From Planctomycetaceae bacterium (GTDB taxonomy: Bacteria; Planctomycetota; Planctomycetia; Pirellulales; Lacipirellulaceae): a stretch of 64,000 nt of DNA. The DNA lies in contig PABB01000008.1 of the NCBI GenBank assembly GCA_002702655.1, positions 1-64,000 on the forward strand, in the 5' to 3' direction. Below the pieces are notes generated by a model. The model worked only from the letters and a program-made list of their open reading frames with translations. It was not told where the DNA came from and ran no database searches. The position numbers and the translations under genes are program-made. Each line of letters starts with the position of its first letter. The stretch's first letter is position 1. Shown in pieces: positions 37,694-46,116 of this stretch.

Positions 37694-37699
37694 ATGGCG
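37678..37699 (+). promoter_or_regulatory. Hairpin spanning the symporter start codon
   Basis: CGCCATAG (37678-37685) pairs perfectly with CTATGGCG (37692-37699) across the loop GGAAAT. The right arm contains the ATG at 37694, and the AGGGAA ribosome site is split between the end of the left arm and the loop. Such folding would lower translation unless opened. Confidence 0.5.
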
Positions 37700-39694
37700 T
37701 CTAGCGGCTACCTGAATACGTTTGATTACACGGTCATCGTCGTGTACGCCTGCTCGTTGATCGGGCTGACTGTCTTTCTGCGAAAAACCGCGTCGGCCAG
37801 TCTGGAAAACTATTTGATCGGCGGTCGCTCGTTGCCTTGGTGGCTGTTGGGCGTCTCAGGAATGGCCGGCTTTCTGGACGTTGCCGGCACCATGGTCATT
37901 GTCTCCTTTCTGTACCTGCTGGGCCCCCGCGGTCTGTTCGTGGAGTTTCGCGGCGGGGCCGTGTTGGTGCTCGTGCTCATGATGCTCTGGACCGGCAAGT
38001 GGCATCGCCGGTCGGGTTGTTTGACAGGCGCCGAGTGGATGATTTTTCGTTTCGGCGACGGACCAGGCGGACGACTTGCGCAATTTGCCAAAGCCATTGG
38101 CGCGATCATTTGGCTGATTGGAATGCTGGCCTACCTGATCAAAGCGATCGGCCTGTTCCTGTCCATGTTCCTGCCGTTCTCCCCGATGCAGTGTGCCGTC
38201 GCGCTGATGGGCCTCGCCGGCATTTACACGATGTTCTCGGGATTCTACGGCGTCGTGTTCACCGACTTGCTGCAGGCGTTGATCATCGTCGTCGCAGTCG
38301 TGTTTATTTCCTACCTGGCCATGTCCGAAGTGCCCGATGCCGAAGCTCTGCAGGATCTGGCAATCGGCGTGACGGGGAATAGCGAATGGTCAACTGCCAT
38401 GCCGCAGTGGCGGACGGAGATGCCGCCCGGCTATCAAAAATACGAAGCGTTGATTGCCTTTGCGGGCATCTATCTGTTGCGAAACGTTTTGTTCGGCATG
38501 GGGACTGGCGACGATCCAAGATTCCTGGCGGCCCGAAGCGACGCCGAGTGCAGCAAGCTGTCCTTCTTGTGGACCTGTTTGATGTCGGTGCGCTGGCCGA
38601 TGATGATGGGGTTTGCGATCTTGGGCCTGACGGTGGCCAACGCGCTGTTTCCCAACCAGGCGACGCTCCGGGAAACAGCCGCGATGATTAAACAGGAGAT
38701 TCCCGAAGCGAACGAAGAAAACTGGCAGGAGGTCACTTCCACCCTGATCAATTCACCCGACGTCAAACACCAGCAATTGGCGGCCGATCTCAAGGCTCGT
38801 CTGGGACAACGGTGGAAGGACCATGTCCTTCTTGTCAGTTACTACGGCACGGTCAATCCCGAGCGAATTCTTCCAGCCGTGCTGCTGTTTAAGATCCCGT
38901 CGGGCTTCCGCGGGCTGATGCTCGTCGCACTCATCGCGGCATCGATGTCGACGTTTGATTCGAACGTCAATATGACCGCCGGCTTATTTGTGCGAGACAT
39001 CTACCAAAAGTACGTGCGACCAACGGCCGCACTTCGGGAGCTCTTGGTTGCGACGTGGATTTTTATTGCGGCGACGATCGGCGTGGGATTCGCGTTCGCT
39101 TACAAAGTGAAGAGCATCCACGAAATCTGGGATTGGATTATCATGGGCCTCGGCGGCGGCATGATGATCCCCAATATTCTCCGGCTGTATTGGTGGCGGT
39201 TCAACGGCGGCGGCTTTGCGATTGGCATGACGGTCGGGGTGGCGGCTGCAGTTGCTCAGCGAGTAATGTTTCCCGACATGGAACCTCAGTTTCAATTGCT
39301 CATCGTGGGCGGAATTGGCCTGCTCGCATCCGTGCTCGGCGCCTTGCTGACCCCGCCCACCGACTCCGCTGTGTTGGTCAAATTCTACCAGACGACATGG
39401 CCGTTTGGCATGTGGGGGCCGCTGAAGAAGAACTTGCCGGATTCCGTGATGCAGCAAGTTGCGCGTGAGCATCGGCGAGATCTCTCCGCACTTCCTTTTG
39501 CCATGACCTTTCAAGTCATGATCTTCCTTGCGCCGATGCTGCTGGTCATTCGTAATTGGACGGGCTTTGGCGTTTGTGCGCTCATCGCGGGCGTGGCGTT
39601 TCTCGGGCTGCAGCGGATTTGGCTCCGCCATATTCACACACCCGCCCCGTCGCTGGCGGATTGTCGTCGTGAATTCCCCTCCAACTCGGCATGA
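37694..39694 (+). CDS. Sodium:solute symporter (SSS family)
   Basis: Predicted 666 residues with about 13 membrane segments. Family features include the first helix (YTVIVVYACSLIGLTVFL), then NYLIGGRSLPWWLLGVSGMA and AALIAASMSTFDSNVNMTAG-type packing near residue 420 (LVALIAASMSTFDSNVNMTA). It should import a sugar, glycoside or organic acid with sodium. Its place between GH38 and a sulfatase suggests uptake of mannose-containing products, in place of a SusCD pair. Downstream gene is convergent. Translation may be controlled by a hairpin at the start. Confidence 0.9.
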   Translation: MASSGYLNTFDYTVIVVYACSLIGLTVFLRKTASASLENYLIGGRSLPWWLLGVSGMAGFLDVAGTMVIVSFLYLLGPRGLFVEFRGGAVLVLVLMMLWTGKWHRRSGCLTGAEWMIFRFGDGPGGRLAQFAKAIGAIIWLIGMLAYLIKAIGLFLSMFLPFSPMQCAVALMGLAGIYTMFSGFYGVVFTDLLQALIIVVAVVFISYLAMSEVPDAEALQDLAIGVTGNSEWSTAMPQWRTEMPPGYQKYEALIAFAGIYLLRNVLFGMGTGDDPRFLAARSDAECSKLSFLWTCLMSVRWPMMMGFAILGLTVANALFPNQATLRETAAMIKQEIPEANEENWQEVTSTLINSPDVKHQQLAADLKARLGQRWKDHVLLVSYYGTVNPERILPAVLLFKIPSGFRGLMLVALIAASMSTFDSNVNMTAGLFVRDIYQKYVRPTAALRELLVATWIFIAATIGVGFAFAYKVKSIHEIWDWIIMGLGGGMMIPNILRLYWWRFNGGGFAIGMTVGVAAAVAQRVMFPDMEPQFQLLIVGGIGLLASVLGALLTPPTDSAVLVKFYQTTWPFGMWGPLKKNLPDSVMQQVAREHRRDLSALPFAMTFQVMIFLAPMLLVIRNWTGFGVCALIAGVAFLGLQRIWLRHIHTPAPSLADCRREFPSNSA

Positions 39695-39859
39695 GCGCAG
39701 ACTACGAGTCTCGCCGGGTTGGGAATCATGAGTCCCATGCGCCATGGGCTTGGGATCGACGAACTTCTTGCCGTGGGAATTTCGCGGGAACGCAGAGCCC
39801 GCGTCGGGAGACGAGTTGCGCGGGCCTCAGCCTGTGGCAGTGAGCGCCCAACTGCAACA

Positions 39860-41329
39860 TCAAGGCTGCTCGACGTTCGATCGAGGCCGTGGCCCCTCGG
39901 AATCGACCACGCGCTGCAACTCGGATTCGAGGCGTGCGACCATCTCGGGAGACTGCAGGTAGAGGTTCTGCGTCTCGCCAGGATCGGCGGCCAAGTTGTA
40001 GAGCTGGCCTCGGGGGCCGCCGTCGACCGGTTCGATGTACTTCGGTTCGGAGAATCCGCCGGACCCCAGTGCTGTGATGAGTTTCCAGTCGCCATGCTGG
40101 ATCAGCATCGTCGAACGCCGACTGCCGGCCTGCATGACAAAGTGCGACCGCCCTTTTTTTTCGGGATCGGCCGCGCCGGTCAGTGCGGAAAGGAACGTGC
40201 AGCTGTCAGGCCCCGCGTCGGCAGGCAACGTTACTCCCAGGATCAAAGCAAACGTCGCCAAAAAATCCGTGAAGCAGACCAGATGATCGCTGACGGCGCC
40301 CGGCGGCGTGCGGCCCGGCCAGCGGATAATCAGCGGCATGCGATGCCCGCCCTCCCAAGCGTCTCCCTTCATGCCGCGCAGGCCGGCAGTCGCGTCATGG
40401 CGAAACCGCTCGCAATCTTCCGGCATCCAGACAGGTCCGTTGTCGGAAGTGAAGATGACCAGCGTCTCGTCGCTCATGCCCGCATCCTCCAGGGCGGCGA
40501 GCACCCGGCCAAGTTCTGCATCAACCATCATCGCAAAATCGCCATAGAGTCCCGCGCCGCTCTTTCCGCGGAATTCCATCGTTGGCAGCCACGGCGTATG
40601 CGGCGCTGGGTAGGCCAGGTAGAGAAACAGCTGCTCCGCGCCTTGCGCTGGCTTCGTCGCCTGATTCGCAATGACTTTGATCGCCTCGTCAGTGAAACGA
40701 GGCAGCACTTCGTCGAGTCTGAAGTCCGGGGCGATGCGGCCCGCGCGCCAGAATTCGCCTTGAATTGGCGACCAGCCTCGACTGTGATTGGCCGCGATGT
40801 GATTGATCGGCAACTCCACGGCCTGATCGCCGCGGATATAGAAGTAAGGCGGAATATCGGTCGACGCTCGCATTCCAAAGAAGGAATCGAATCCGCAGTC
40901 GATTGGTCCGCCTCGCAAGGGCTTGTCGTAGCCCTTCTCGAGGAACCCGAGATGCCATTTGCCGACCATGGCCGTCGCGTAACCCGCGCGTTTTGCCAGT
41001 GACGCGATCGTCACCTGATCGGGCTCGATGAGCGGCTCCTTCGGCCAACGCGTGACATCCGTTCGAAACGGATACTGCCCGGTCAGCAACCCGTAGCGCG
41101 ACATGTGACACAGGGGGCCGGGAGCGTGGGCATTGGTAAACCGGATTCCCGCCCGGGCTAACGAGTCGATGTGCGGCGTCGCAATTCTCGACTTTGGGTT
41201 GAAACACCCGGGATCGCCGTACCCCATATCGTCAACCATCACAATCACGATGTTGGGATGCTCGGCGGCGCACTGCGCGGGATCTCCAAGCTGGAGGATT
41301 GCGGTCAACAGAATCGCTAGAACTCGCAT
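39860..41329 (-). CDS. Exported sulfatase with variant active-site motif
   Basis: Predicted 489 residues; start at 41329 gives a signal peptide (VLAILLTAILQLGDPAQCAA). Sulfatase blocks are NIVIVMVDDMGYGD, ATAMVGKWHLGF and VIFTSDNGPVW. The formylglycine site reads LCHMSRYGLLTG, where the canonical C-x-P/A-S-R has Met at the third position. The Cys and Arg are kept, so maturation may still happen. Upstream of 41329 the frame stays open to 42760, but that part is antisense to the GH99-like gene and is not coding. It lies divergently from the GH99-like gene around operator copy 3 and probably desulfates the polysaccharide target. Confidence 0.9.
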   Translation of the reverse strand: MRVLAILLTAILQLGDPAQCAAEHPNIVIVMVDDMGYGDPGCFNPKSRIATPHIDSLARAGIRFTNAHAPGPLCHMSRYGLLTGQYPFRTDVTRWPKEPLIEPDQVTIASLAKRAGYATAMVGKWHLGFLEKGYDKPLRGGPIDCGFDSFFGMRASTDIPPYFYIRGDQAVELPINHIAANHSRGWSPIQGEFWRAGRIAPDFRLDEVLPRFTDEAIKVIANQATKPAQGAEQLFLYLAYPAPHTPWLPTMEFRGKSGAGLYGDFAMMVDAELGRVLAALEDAGMSDETLVIFTSDNGPVWMPEDCERFRHDATAGLRGMKGDAWEGGHRMPLIIRWPGRTPPGAVSDHLVCFTDFLATFALILGVTLPADAGPDSCTFLSALTGAADPEKKGRSHFVMQAGSRRSTMLIQHGDWKLITALGSGGFSEPKYIEPVDGGPRGQLYNLAADPGETQNLYLQSPEMVARLESELQRVVDSEGPRPRSNVEQP

Positions 41330-41476
41330 TGGGCTTGTCGCTCCACGTGGGTGTTCAACTTGGGGCGCCCTGCCGTCGGCACGATTGCCATCGGACGGGC
41401 CGGGGCAGGGCGTTGCACCATCGCAGGACGGCCTTCGCGCCAGCCATCGTCGTCCCGCAATGCCGCTGCCAACGAA

Positions 41477-41504
41477 TTGACAAGTATACCAATTCTGGTA
41501 CAGT
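41477..41504 (+). promoter_or_regulatory. Predicted promoter with operator copy 3 (GH99-like gene)
   Basis: TTGACA at 41477-41482, a 16-base spacer and TACAGT at 41499-41504. The operator TATACCAATTCTGGTACA occupies 41485-41502, starting eight bases from the -35. It lies 78 bases upstream of the GH99-like start codon. The same spacing recurs at 43063. Confidence 0.65.
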
Positions 41505-41581
41505 GAGGGCGGGTTGGCGGCGCGGCCGCCGTCGCGCACGTTCTCTTCTTCTTCCGGCGGGCGGGCGAGTCCGGCAATACG

Positions 41582-42919
41582 ATGTTTCGATCTTTCAAGG
41601 CGGTCGCTCTGTTGGCGTTCCTCGCGTCGTGGGCGTCCTGCGCCGGCAGTTCGGCGGCCCCGACCGTTGGCGTCTACTACTACCCGTGGTGGGGGGCCAG
41701 TCAAGGCGGGCACACGTTCGATCAGACGTTGCGAGCGCACACGACCCCCCAAGACCAGCTGCCCGCAGTCGGCGATCAATACAGCAGCCGCGACGCTAGC
41801 GTCATCTCCGCCCACATCGATCAAAGTCATCTTGGCAACATTTCGATGTGGTCGATGAGCTGGTGGGGCCCCAATTCGTATGAAGATACGACGATTCGCA
41901 ACCATATTCTGCCTCATCCGCGCGCCGATGAGTTGAGCTATACGATTCATTATGAGTCGGCCGGACGCCTGGGAAGCCTCAGCAACCCGAATTACGCCAA
42001 TCTGATTCCCGATTTTCAGTATCTCGCCAATCACGTGTTCAGCGATCCCAACTATATGCGGATCGACGGGCGACCGGTCGTGGTGATGTATCTGAGTCGA
42101 GTCTTTTTCCGGGACGCGGCGGGCGCTACGGCGCTGGAGAATCTCCGTTCGACCATGCAGAGTCAGTTCGGTTACGATCCGTACATTATTGGCGATCACC
42201 TCTTCGGCAACGTCGCCAACGGCGCGGCCAACCTCGATGCGATCACCAGCTTTGACATATACGGGCAGGTGTTCGGCGACGGCGTCGTGAGCCAGTCGAA
42301 GATCACTCAATTGCAGCGGATCTACTCCTCGGCCCAGAACATCGCCAACAACGCGGGAGTCGATTTCGTTCCTGGGTTGACTCCAGGGTACAACGACAAG
42401 GCCGTTCGGCCGGGTAATCTTCCAGCTGCGCGGTACTTTACCGGCGAGCCATTCGGGTCGGTGATGGAGGCGATGCTCCAAGACGCCGTCCTGCCGTACA
42501 CCGACGCGGACGTCAACGAGTTGATCCTGGTGAATTCCTTCAATGAATGGCACGAGGACACGCAGCTCGAGGCCAGCGTCGTCGGGCCGTCGACAAACAC
42601 CGATGACACCGCCGGCGGCATGGACCTGACGGTGGGCAGGTTCTACGAAGGCTACGGAACCAAATACTTGGACATTCTTCGGGAGGCGACGCAGACGACG
42701 CTTGCCGGCGACTTCAACGCCGACGGAAACGTTGACGGCGCGGACTTTTTTGTGTGGCAACGAAACCCGCCGATCGGCAGCCTGGCTGCCTGGCAGTTGA
42801 ATTTTGGCTTGGTCGCAAACGAAGCGGCGTCACCCGTGCCCGAGCCAGCCAGTTTCGGCATGGCAATTCTGAGCACGCTGATCTTGGCCGGTTCCAGGGG
42901 CCGAATGAGGCCGAATTGA
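41582..42919 (+). CDS. Exported GH99-like endo-mannosidase, PEP-CTERM
   Basis: Predicted 445 residues. A signal peptide (SFKAVALLAFLASWASCAGS) is followed by a GH99-type barrel: VGVYYYPWWGASQGG near residues 29-43 and VNSFNEWHEDTQLE near 317-330. The two glutamates of NEWHE (Glu322 and Glu325) match the catalytic pair of GH99 endo-alpha-1,2-mannosidase/mannanase. A dockerin-like half (DFNADGNVDGADFFVWQR) near 390 and a PEP-CTERM tail (VPEPASFGMAILSTLILAG) follow. It should cut alpha-mannan outside the cell and feed the GH92, GH38 and symporter. Controlled by operator copy 3 if the regulon model holds. Confidence 0.87.
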   Translation: MFRSFKAVALLAFLASWASCAGSSAAPTVGVYYYPWWGASQGGHTFDQTLRAHTTPQDQLPAVGDQYSSRDASVISAHIDQSHLGNISMWSMSWWGPNSYEDTTIRNHILPHPRADELSYTIHYESAGRLGSLSNPNYANLIPDFQYLANHVFSDPNYMRIDGRPVVVMYLSRVFFRDAAGATALENLRSTMQSQFGYDPYIIGDHLFGNVANGAANLDAITSFDIYGQVFGDGVVSQSKITQLQRIYSSAQNIANNAGVDFVPGLTPGYNDKAVRPGNLPAARYFTGEPFGSVMEAMLQDAVLPYTDADVNELILVNSFNEWHEDTQLEASVVGPSTNTDDTAGGMDLTVGRFYEGYGTKYLDILREATQTTLAGDFNADGNVDGADFFVWQRNPPIGSLAAWQLNFGLVANEAASPVPEPASFGMAILSTLILAGSRGRMRPN

Positions 42920-43062
42920 CCAGCCCGATGGCGACAGAGAATCGACGGTCCGCGCGCATTCCTGCGGGCCGAGAAGCGTACGCCCTTCGCAGTCAGGCCG
43001 TTCTCAGGCTCGCGGGTGCGAGCAATGAATGCCTTGTTTTCGGGAAATTCCCCTTCCATCGC

Positions 43063-43090
43063 TTGACCGGTAGACCAATTTTGGTATATC
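43063..43090 (+). promoter_or_regulatory. Predicted promoter with operator copy 4
   Basis: TTGACC at 43063-43068, a 16-base spacer and TATATC at 43085-43090. The operator TAGACCAATTTTGGTATA occupies 43071-43088, with the same geometry relative to the -35 as at 41477. It faces the PEP-CTERM/DUF1559 unit starting at 43531. Confidence 0.65.
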
Positions 43091-43530
43091 CTGTGAGGCG
43101 TTGGACAAACGCAGCGTGCACAGCGGTGTTGCCAGGATGGCTCGATCGAGCTGCCAATGTGTTCGCCGGTTCAGGGAGGCGGACTCCGCGATTGTTGGGT
43201 CGCGTACGTCTCGTTCACGAGACCTTTTCAGTCGGGACTTTTCGATCGGCAGGAGCTCGTCGCGGGCGGCTTTCCATTGGTCGCTAGGTCAAGCTCGCGG
43301 AACTCAAGCTTGGCTAGCGGGGCAGCGTAGCCAAGCCGAATCGCGGCAGCGGCTTGGCCGGAGTATCGCGAAGCTCCGGAGCAGCCCTCCGGTGGGTTCG
43401 CGCGCACAACTTGGAACAGCTGGCAGGGCGCCGGCCGCGGCCAAGCCGCGGCTCAGGGAGTCAGATGGAGCATTGCTGAGGCAGTTGATTGGGGCGTTTT
43501 ATCTTCTCGAGATAGCGGGAGACAGCTCAG
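43091..43530 (+). other. Long structured leader of the PEP-CTERM/DUF1559 unit
   Basis: About 430 bases between the predicted promoter and the first start codon. No convincing gene. A perfect hairpin GCTTGGCTA (43308-43316) with TAGCCAAGC (43328-43336) is the clearest structure; a small TATCT/AGATA stem (43500-43514) lies before the start codon. It may be a regulatory 5' UTR. No known riboswitch class was recognised. Confidence 0.45.
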
Positions 43531-44631
43531 ATGAGATTGACGAATTGTGTAATCGTGGCTGCTCTTTTCATCGCGGCCGCCGCGACTGGCGTCAACAAGG
43601 CAAGGTCCGAAGTGCTCCGATATAGGGGGGGCGGACCCTGGGAATATGTCAGCGACGGCTCTTTGACTGGTTGGGGGATCAACCCAGCTTCCCCGGGAAT
43701 CGACGTACCGATGGAGGGGGACGAGGCGCGAGTCAACTGGGGCTTCAGCACCGTGACACTGGACTACGAAGCTCCAGTGTTTAGAAGGCTGCTGATCGGC
43801 GTCGACGAGAGCGGCGTCGTGGAAGTGAACGACGGCGGGATTCTGACGACGACGCTCGACGTCAATGTCGGGCACAACAATTCCGTCGACGGTATTATGG
43901 ATATCTATGACGGCGGGGTCGTGAACGTTGGCAACAATCTATTCATGGGGCGGGTGAACGACACCACGCGCGGATTCCTGAATATCTACGCCGGCGGCGT
44001 GATGAACGTGACAGGTCACCTCTGGCTGGGCGGCAAGGGGGAAGCCGAAGTCAATATCAGCGGTACGCTGAATCAATTCCCCAACGGCAACGGCGACGGC
44101 ATACTCGGGCTAGGAACGCAAGATTTCAATCTGCCAGGCGGGACCGCTGTCGTAAACGTGATGGATGGCGGCGAGCTGAATCTATTCAATATTCATGCCG
44201 GCGGAACGCAGCTTTCGATACAGCCCGGCTCAAAAATCGATATTACGGGGACCGGCAGAGTCACGCTCCCGGGGAACTTCACCGCAGTTCTCGAAGGATA
44301 TCGCGACGCGAATCTCTTGTTCGGCGACGGCGTTGCGGGCAATGTCTCCATCTCCGTCGAGGCCGTCGGGGGAGGCGTTCCCGGCGATTTCAATAGCGAC
44401 GGCGCAGTCGACGGCGTCGATTTTCTGGAGTGGCAGCGGAACCAAACGGTTGGCGATTTGGCCGATTGGCAAGCCAACTTTGGAGGCGGGGCCTCGTTGC
44501 AAACCGTGGTCACTCTCGCTCCGGCTTCGCTGTCGTCCGCCGCGGCTGTGCCAGAAGCGTGCAGCTTGTCCTTGATTGTCTTGGGCGCCTGCTTCGTTGG
44601 GCCTGTGGCTCGACGCTTTCGGGCAGTCTAG
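43531..44631 (+). CDS. PEP-CTERM beta-repeat protein A
   Basis: Predicted 366 residues. A signal peptide (NCVIVAALFIAAAATGV) is followed by repeats of about 25-30 residues with ESGVVEVNDGG, DGGVVNVGNNL and AGGVMNVTGHLW blocks, suggesting a beta-solenoid like autotransporter passengers. A dockerin-like half follows (DFNSDGAVDGVDFLEWQR), then a hydrophobic tail with VPEACS in place of VPEP. It is clearly related to the protein at 46117 (shared GVDESG.VEVN.GG and NISGTLNQ). First gene of the unit behind operator copy 4. Confidence 0.82.
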   Translation: MRLTNCVIVAALFIAAAATGVNKARSEVLRYRGGGPWEYVSDGSLTGWGINPASPGIDVPMEGDEARVNWGFSTVTLDYEAPVFRRLLIGVDESGVVEVNDGGILTTTLDVNVGHNNSVDGIMDIYDGGVVNVGNNLFMGRVNDTTRGFLNIYAGGVMNVTGHLWLGGKGEAEVNISGTLNQFPNGNGDGILGLGTQDFNLPGGTAVVNVMDGGELNLFNIHAGGTQLSIQPGSKIDITGTGRVTLPGNFTAVLEGYRDANLLFGDGVAGNVSISVEAVGGGVPGDFNSDGAVDGVDFLEWQRNQTVGDLADWQANFGGGASLQTVVTLAPASLSSAAAVPEACSLSLIVLGACFVGPVARRFRAV

Positions 44632-44758
44632 TTGCCGCCTGGTTGTCTTGATTCGCCGCGTCGTTGGCTGTCAGCGACGCACTCGACCAAAGAGCTGCTA
44701 ATTCGCCAAGCTCAATTGCGCCCTGGGATGGCGCTCGCCACGCAAAGGAGTCAAAAGC

Positions 44759-45811
44759 ATGGGTTCGAATCGCGAGCTTGGCCGTGGTTTCACGCTCGTG
44801 GAGCTGCTTGTCGTGATTGCGATCATTGGCGTGCTGGTGGGACTGCTGCTGCCGGCAATTCAAGCGGCGCGCGAGGCGAGCCGGCGCGCGACCTGCGTTA
44901 ACCAGCTGCGGCAAATGGGCATCGCACTGCTCAATTATGAAACGGCAATCCGCGAATTCCCCACGGGCGGGTCGGAGCCGTGGCACGATGAGGGGGCCGC
45001 CAGCGTCGTATATGGCAAGGGGTACGGATGGATGGTTCAAATCCTGCCCTACATCGAGAACACGGCTTTGCAGGATGTTTCTAAGGGATACGGCGCAGGA
45101 GATGCGGAGCGTGACCGAGTGGTCCGCGCGACGCCGGTGCCAATCTATGTGTGCCCCTCCAGGCGGAGTCCCGTTGTCAGCTATAACGGGACAGCCGAGA
45201 ATCCCGATGCATGCCAGGAGGGATGCGCGCTCACGGATTACGCCTCGGCAACCCCAGCCAATATTCTTGATCTTGATCGGCTCAGCTATGACCCCTGGTA
45301 CTGGCAGGGCGTCGTGCATGGCGACGTCGTCGCGGCGGCGAACCAATTGCTGAGATACAACGGCAGAAAAATCTATCCCGTCAGCTACCAGGGCGTCATC
45401 GTGCGGACGGGCATGGGACAGCCATGTAAGCCGAAGCACATCACCGATGGGCTTTCGACGACGATCGCGGTCGGCGAGAAGCGCCTCTATGGGAATCTGT
45501 ACGAAGTCGGCGCGCCGTTCGACGATATCGGATGGACCGACGGCTGGGATCCGGACATTGTCCGCTACACCGGCTATCCGCCAGGCCCTGACGTGCCTGG
45601 CCCGACGAGCGCCGACCAGATTAACCAATACGAGAGAGAGCACCGCGACCTGGATGGCTATGGTTTCCACTTCGGGGCGGCTCACCCGGCCGGCTTCAAC
45701 TCGGTGTTCGCCGACGGCCACGTAGCGCTCATTAACTACGACATTGAATTGGTCGTGTTCAATGCGATGGGGGACCGCCAAGACGGCACGGTCGCCAACA
45801 TTCCCTTTTAA
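44759..45811 (+). CDS. DUF1559 prepilin-like protein
   Basis: Predicted 350 residues. Pseudopilin N-terminus [20 protein letters not shown], then [15 protein letters not shown], and a C-terminal H-x9-DG motif ([20 protein letters not shown]). Same family as the minus-strand gene at 5.7-6.6 kb. Placed between two related PEP-CTERM repeat proteins, it may help build or anchor a surface structure made of them; that is inference. Confidence 0.9.
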   Translation: MGSNRELGRGFTLVELLVVIAIIGVLVGLLLPAIQAAREASRRATCVNQLRQMGIALLNYETAIREFPTGGSEPWHDEGAASVVYGKGYGWMVQILPYIENTALQDVSKGYGAGDAERDRVVRATPVPIYVCPSRRSPVVSYNGTAENPDACQEGCALTDYASATPANILDLDRLSYDPWYWQGVVHGDVVAAANQLLRYNGRKIYPVSYQGVIVRTGMGQPCKPKHITDGLSTTIAVGEKRLYGNLYEVGAPFDDIGWTDGWDPDIVRYTGYPPGPDVPGPTSADQINQYEREHRDLDGYGFHFGAAHPAGFNSVFADGHVALINYDIELVVFNAMGDRQDGTVANIPF

Positions 45812-46116
45812 GCGAGTCGGCGAGTTTATGAAACGCGGTGGGCAAGCAGATCAGATGCTTTCGACGGGCTCAAAGCGAGCGACCCGAGGGCCAGCGTCGA
45901 ACGGTTTCCGCGTTGCTGCACATGACGCTGCGACCCATCCGGCAATGTTTGCGAAGTCCGGTCGCCGAAGGAACACGAATCGAGTCGTTGAGCCTCGCGC
46001 CGCGAGGCGGAAAAATCATTGCAACTCGCGCTACCCAGAGCGAGTCATTGTCGCACAGGGTTGAGGTATCGAACTGACAGCTTTTTGTTTTTGCTTCTGT
46101 AGAGGGAGATGGTCTC
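45812..46116 (+). other. Intergenic region within the PEP-CTERM unit
   Basis: 305 bases. A near-perfect palindrome GCCTCGCG-C-CGCGAGGC lies at 45992-46008. A T-rich stretch precedes the ribosome site of the next gene. No gene or operator copy seen. Confidence 0.4.

Noticed and set aside
41330-42760. Continuation of the sulfatase frame upstream to 42760 (a 966-codon open frame)
   Set aside because: The upstream part is antisense to the GH99-like gene, has no signal or domain, and the signal peptide and family start are at 41329.
43101-43625. Plus-strand 174-codon frame in the leader before 43531
   Set aside because: Starts at TTG without a ribosome site, Arg/Ser-rich, no domain, and overlaps the start of the signal-peptide-bearing gene in another frame.
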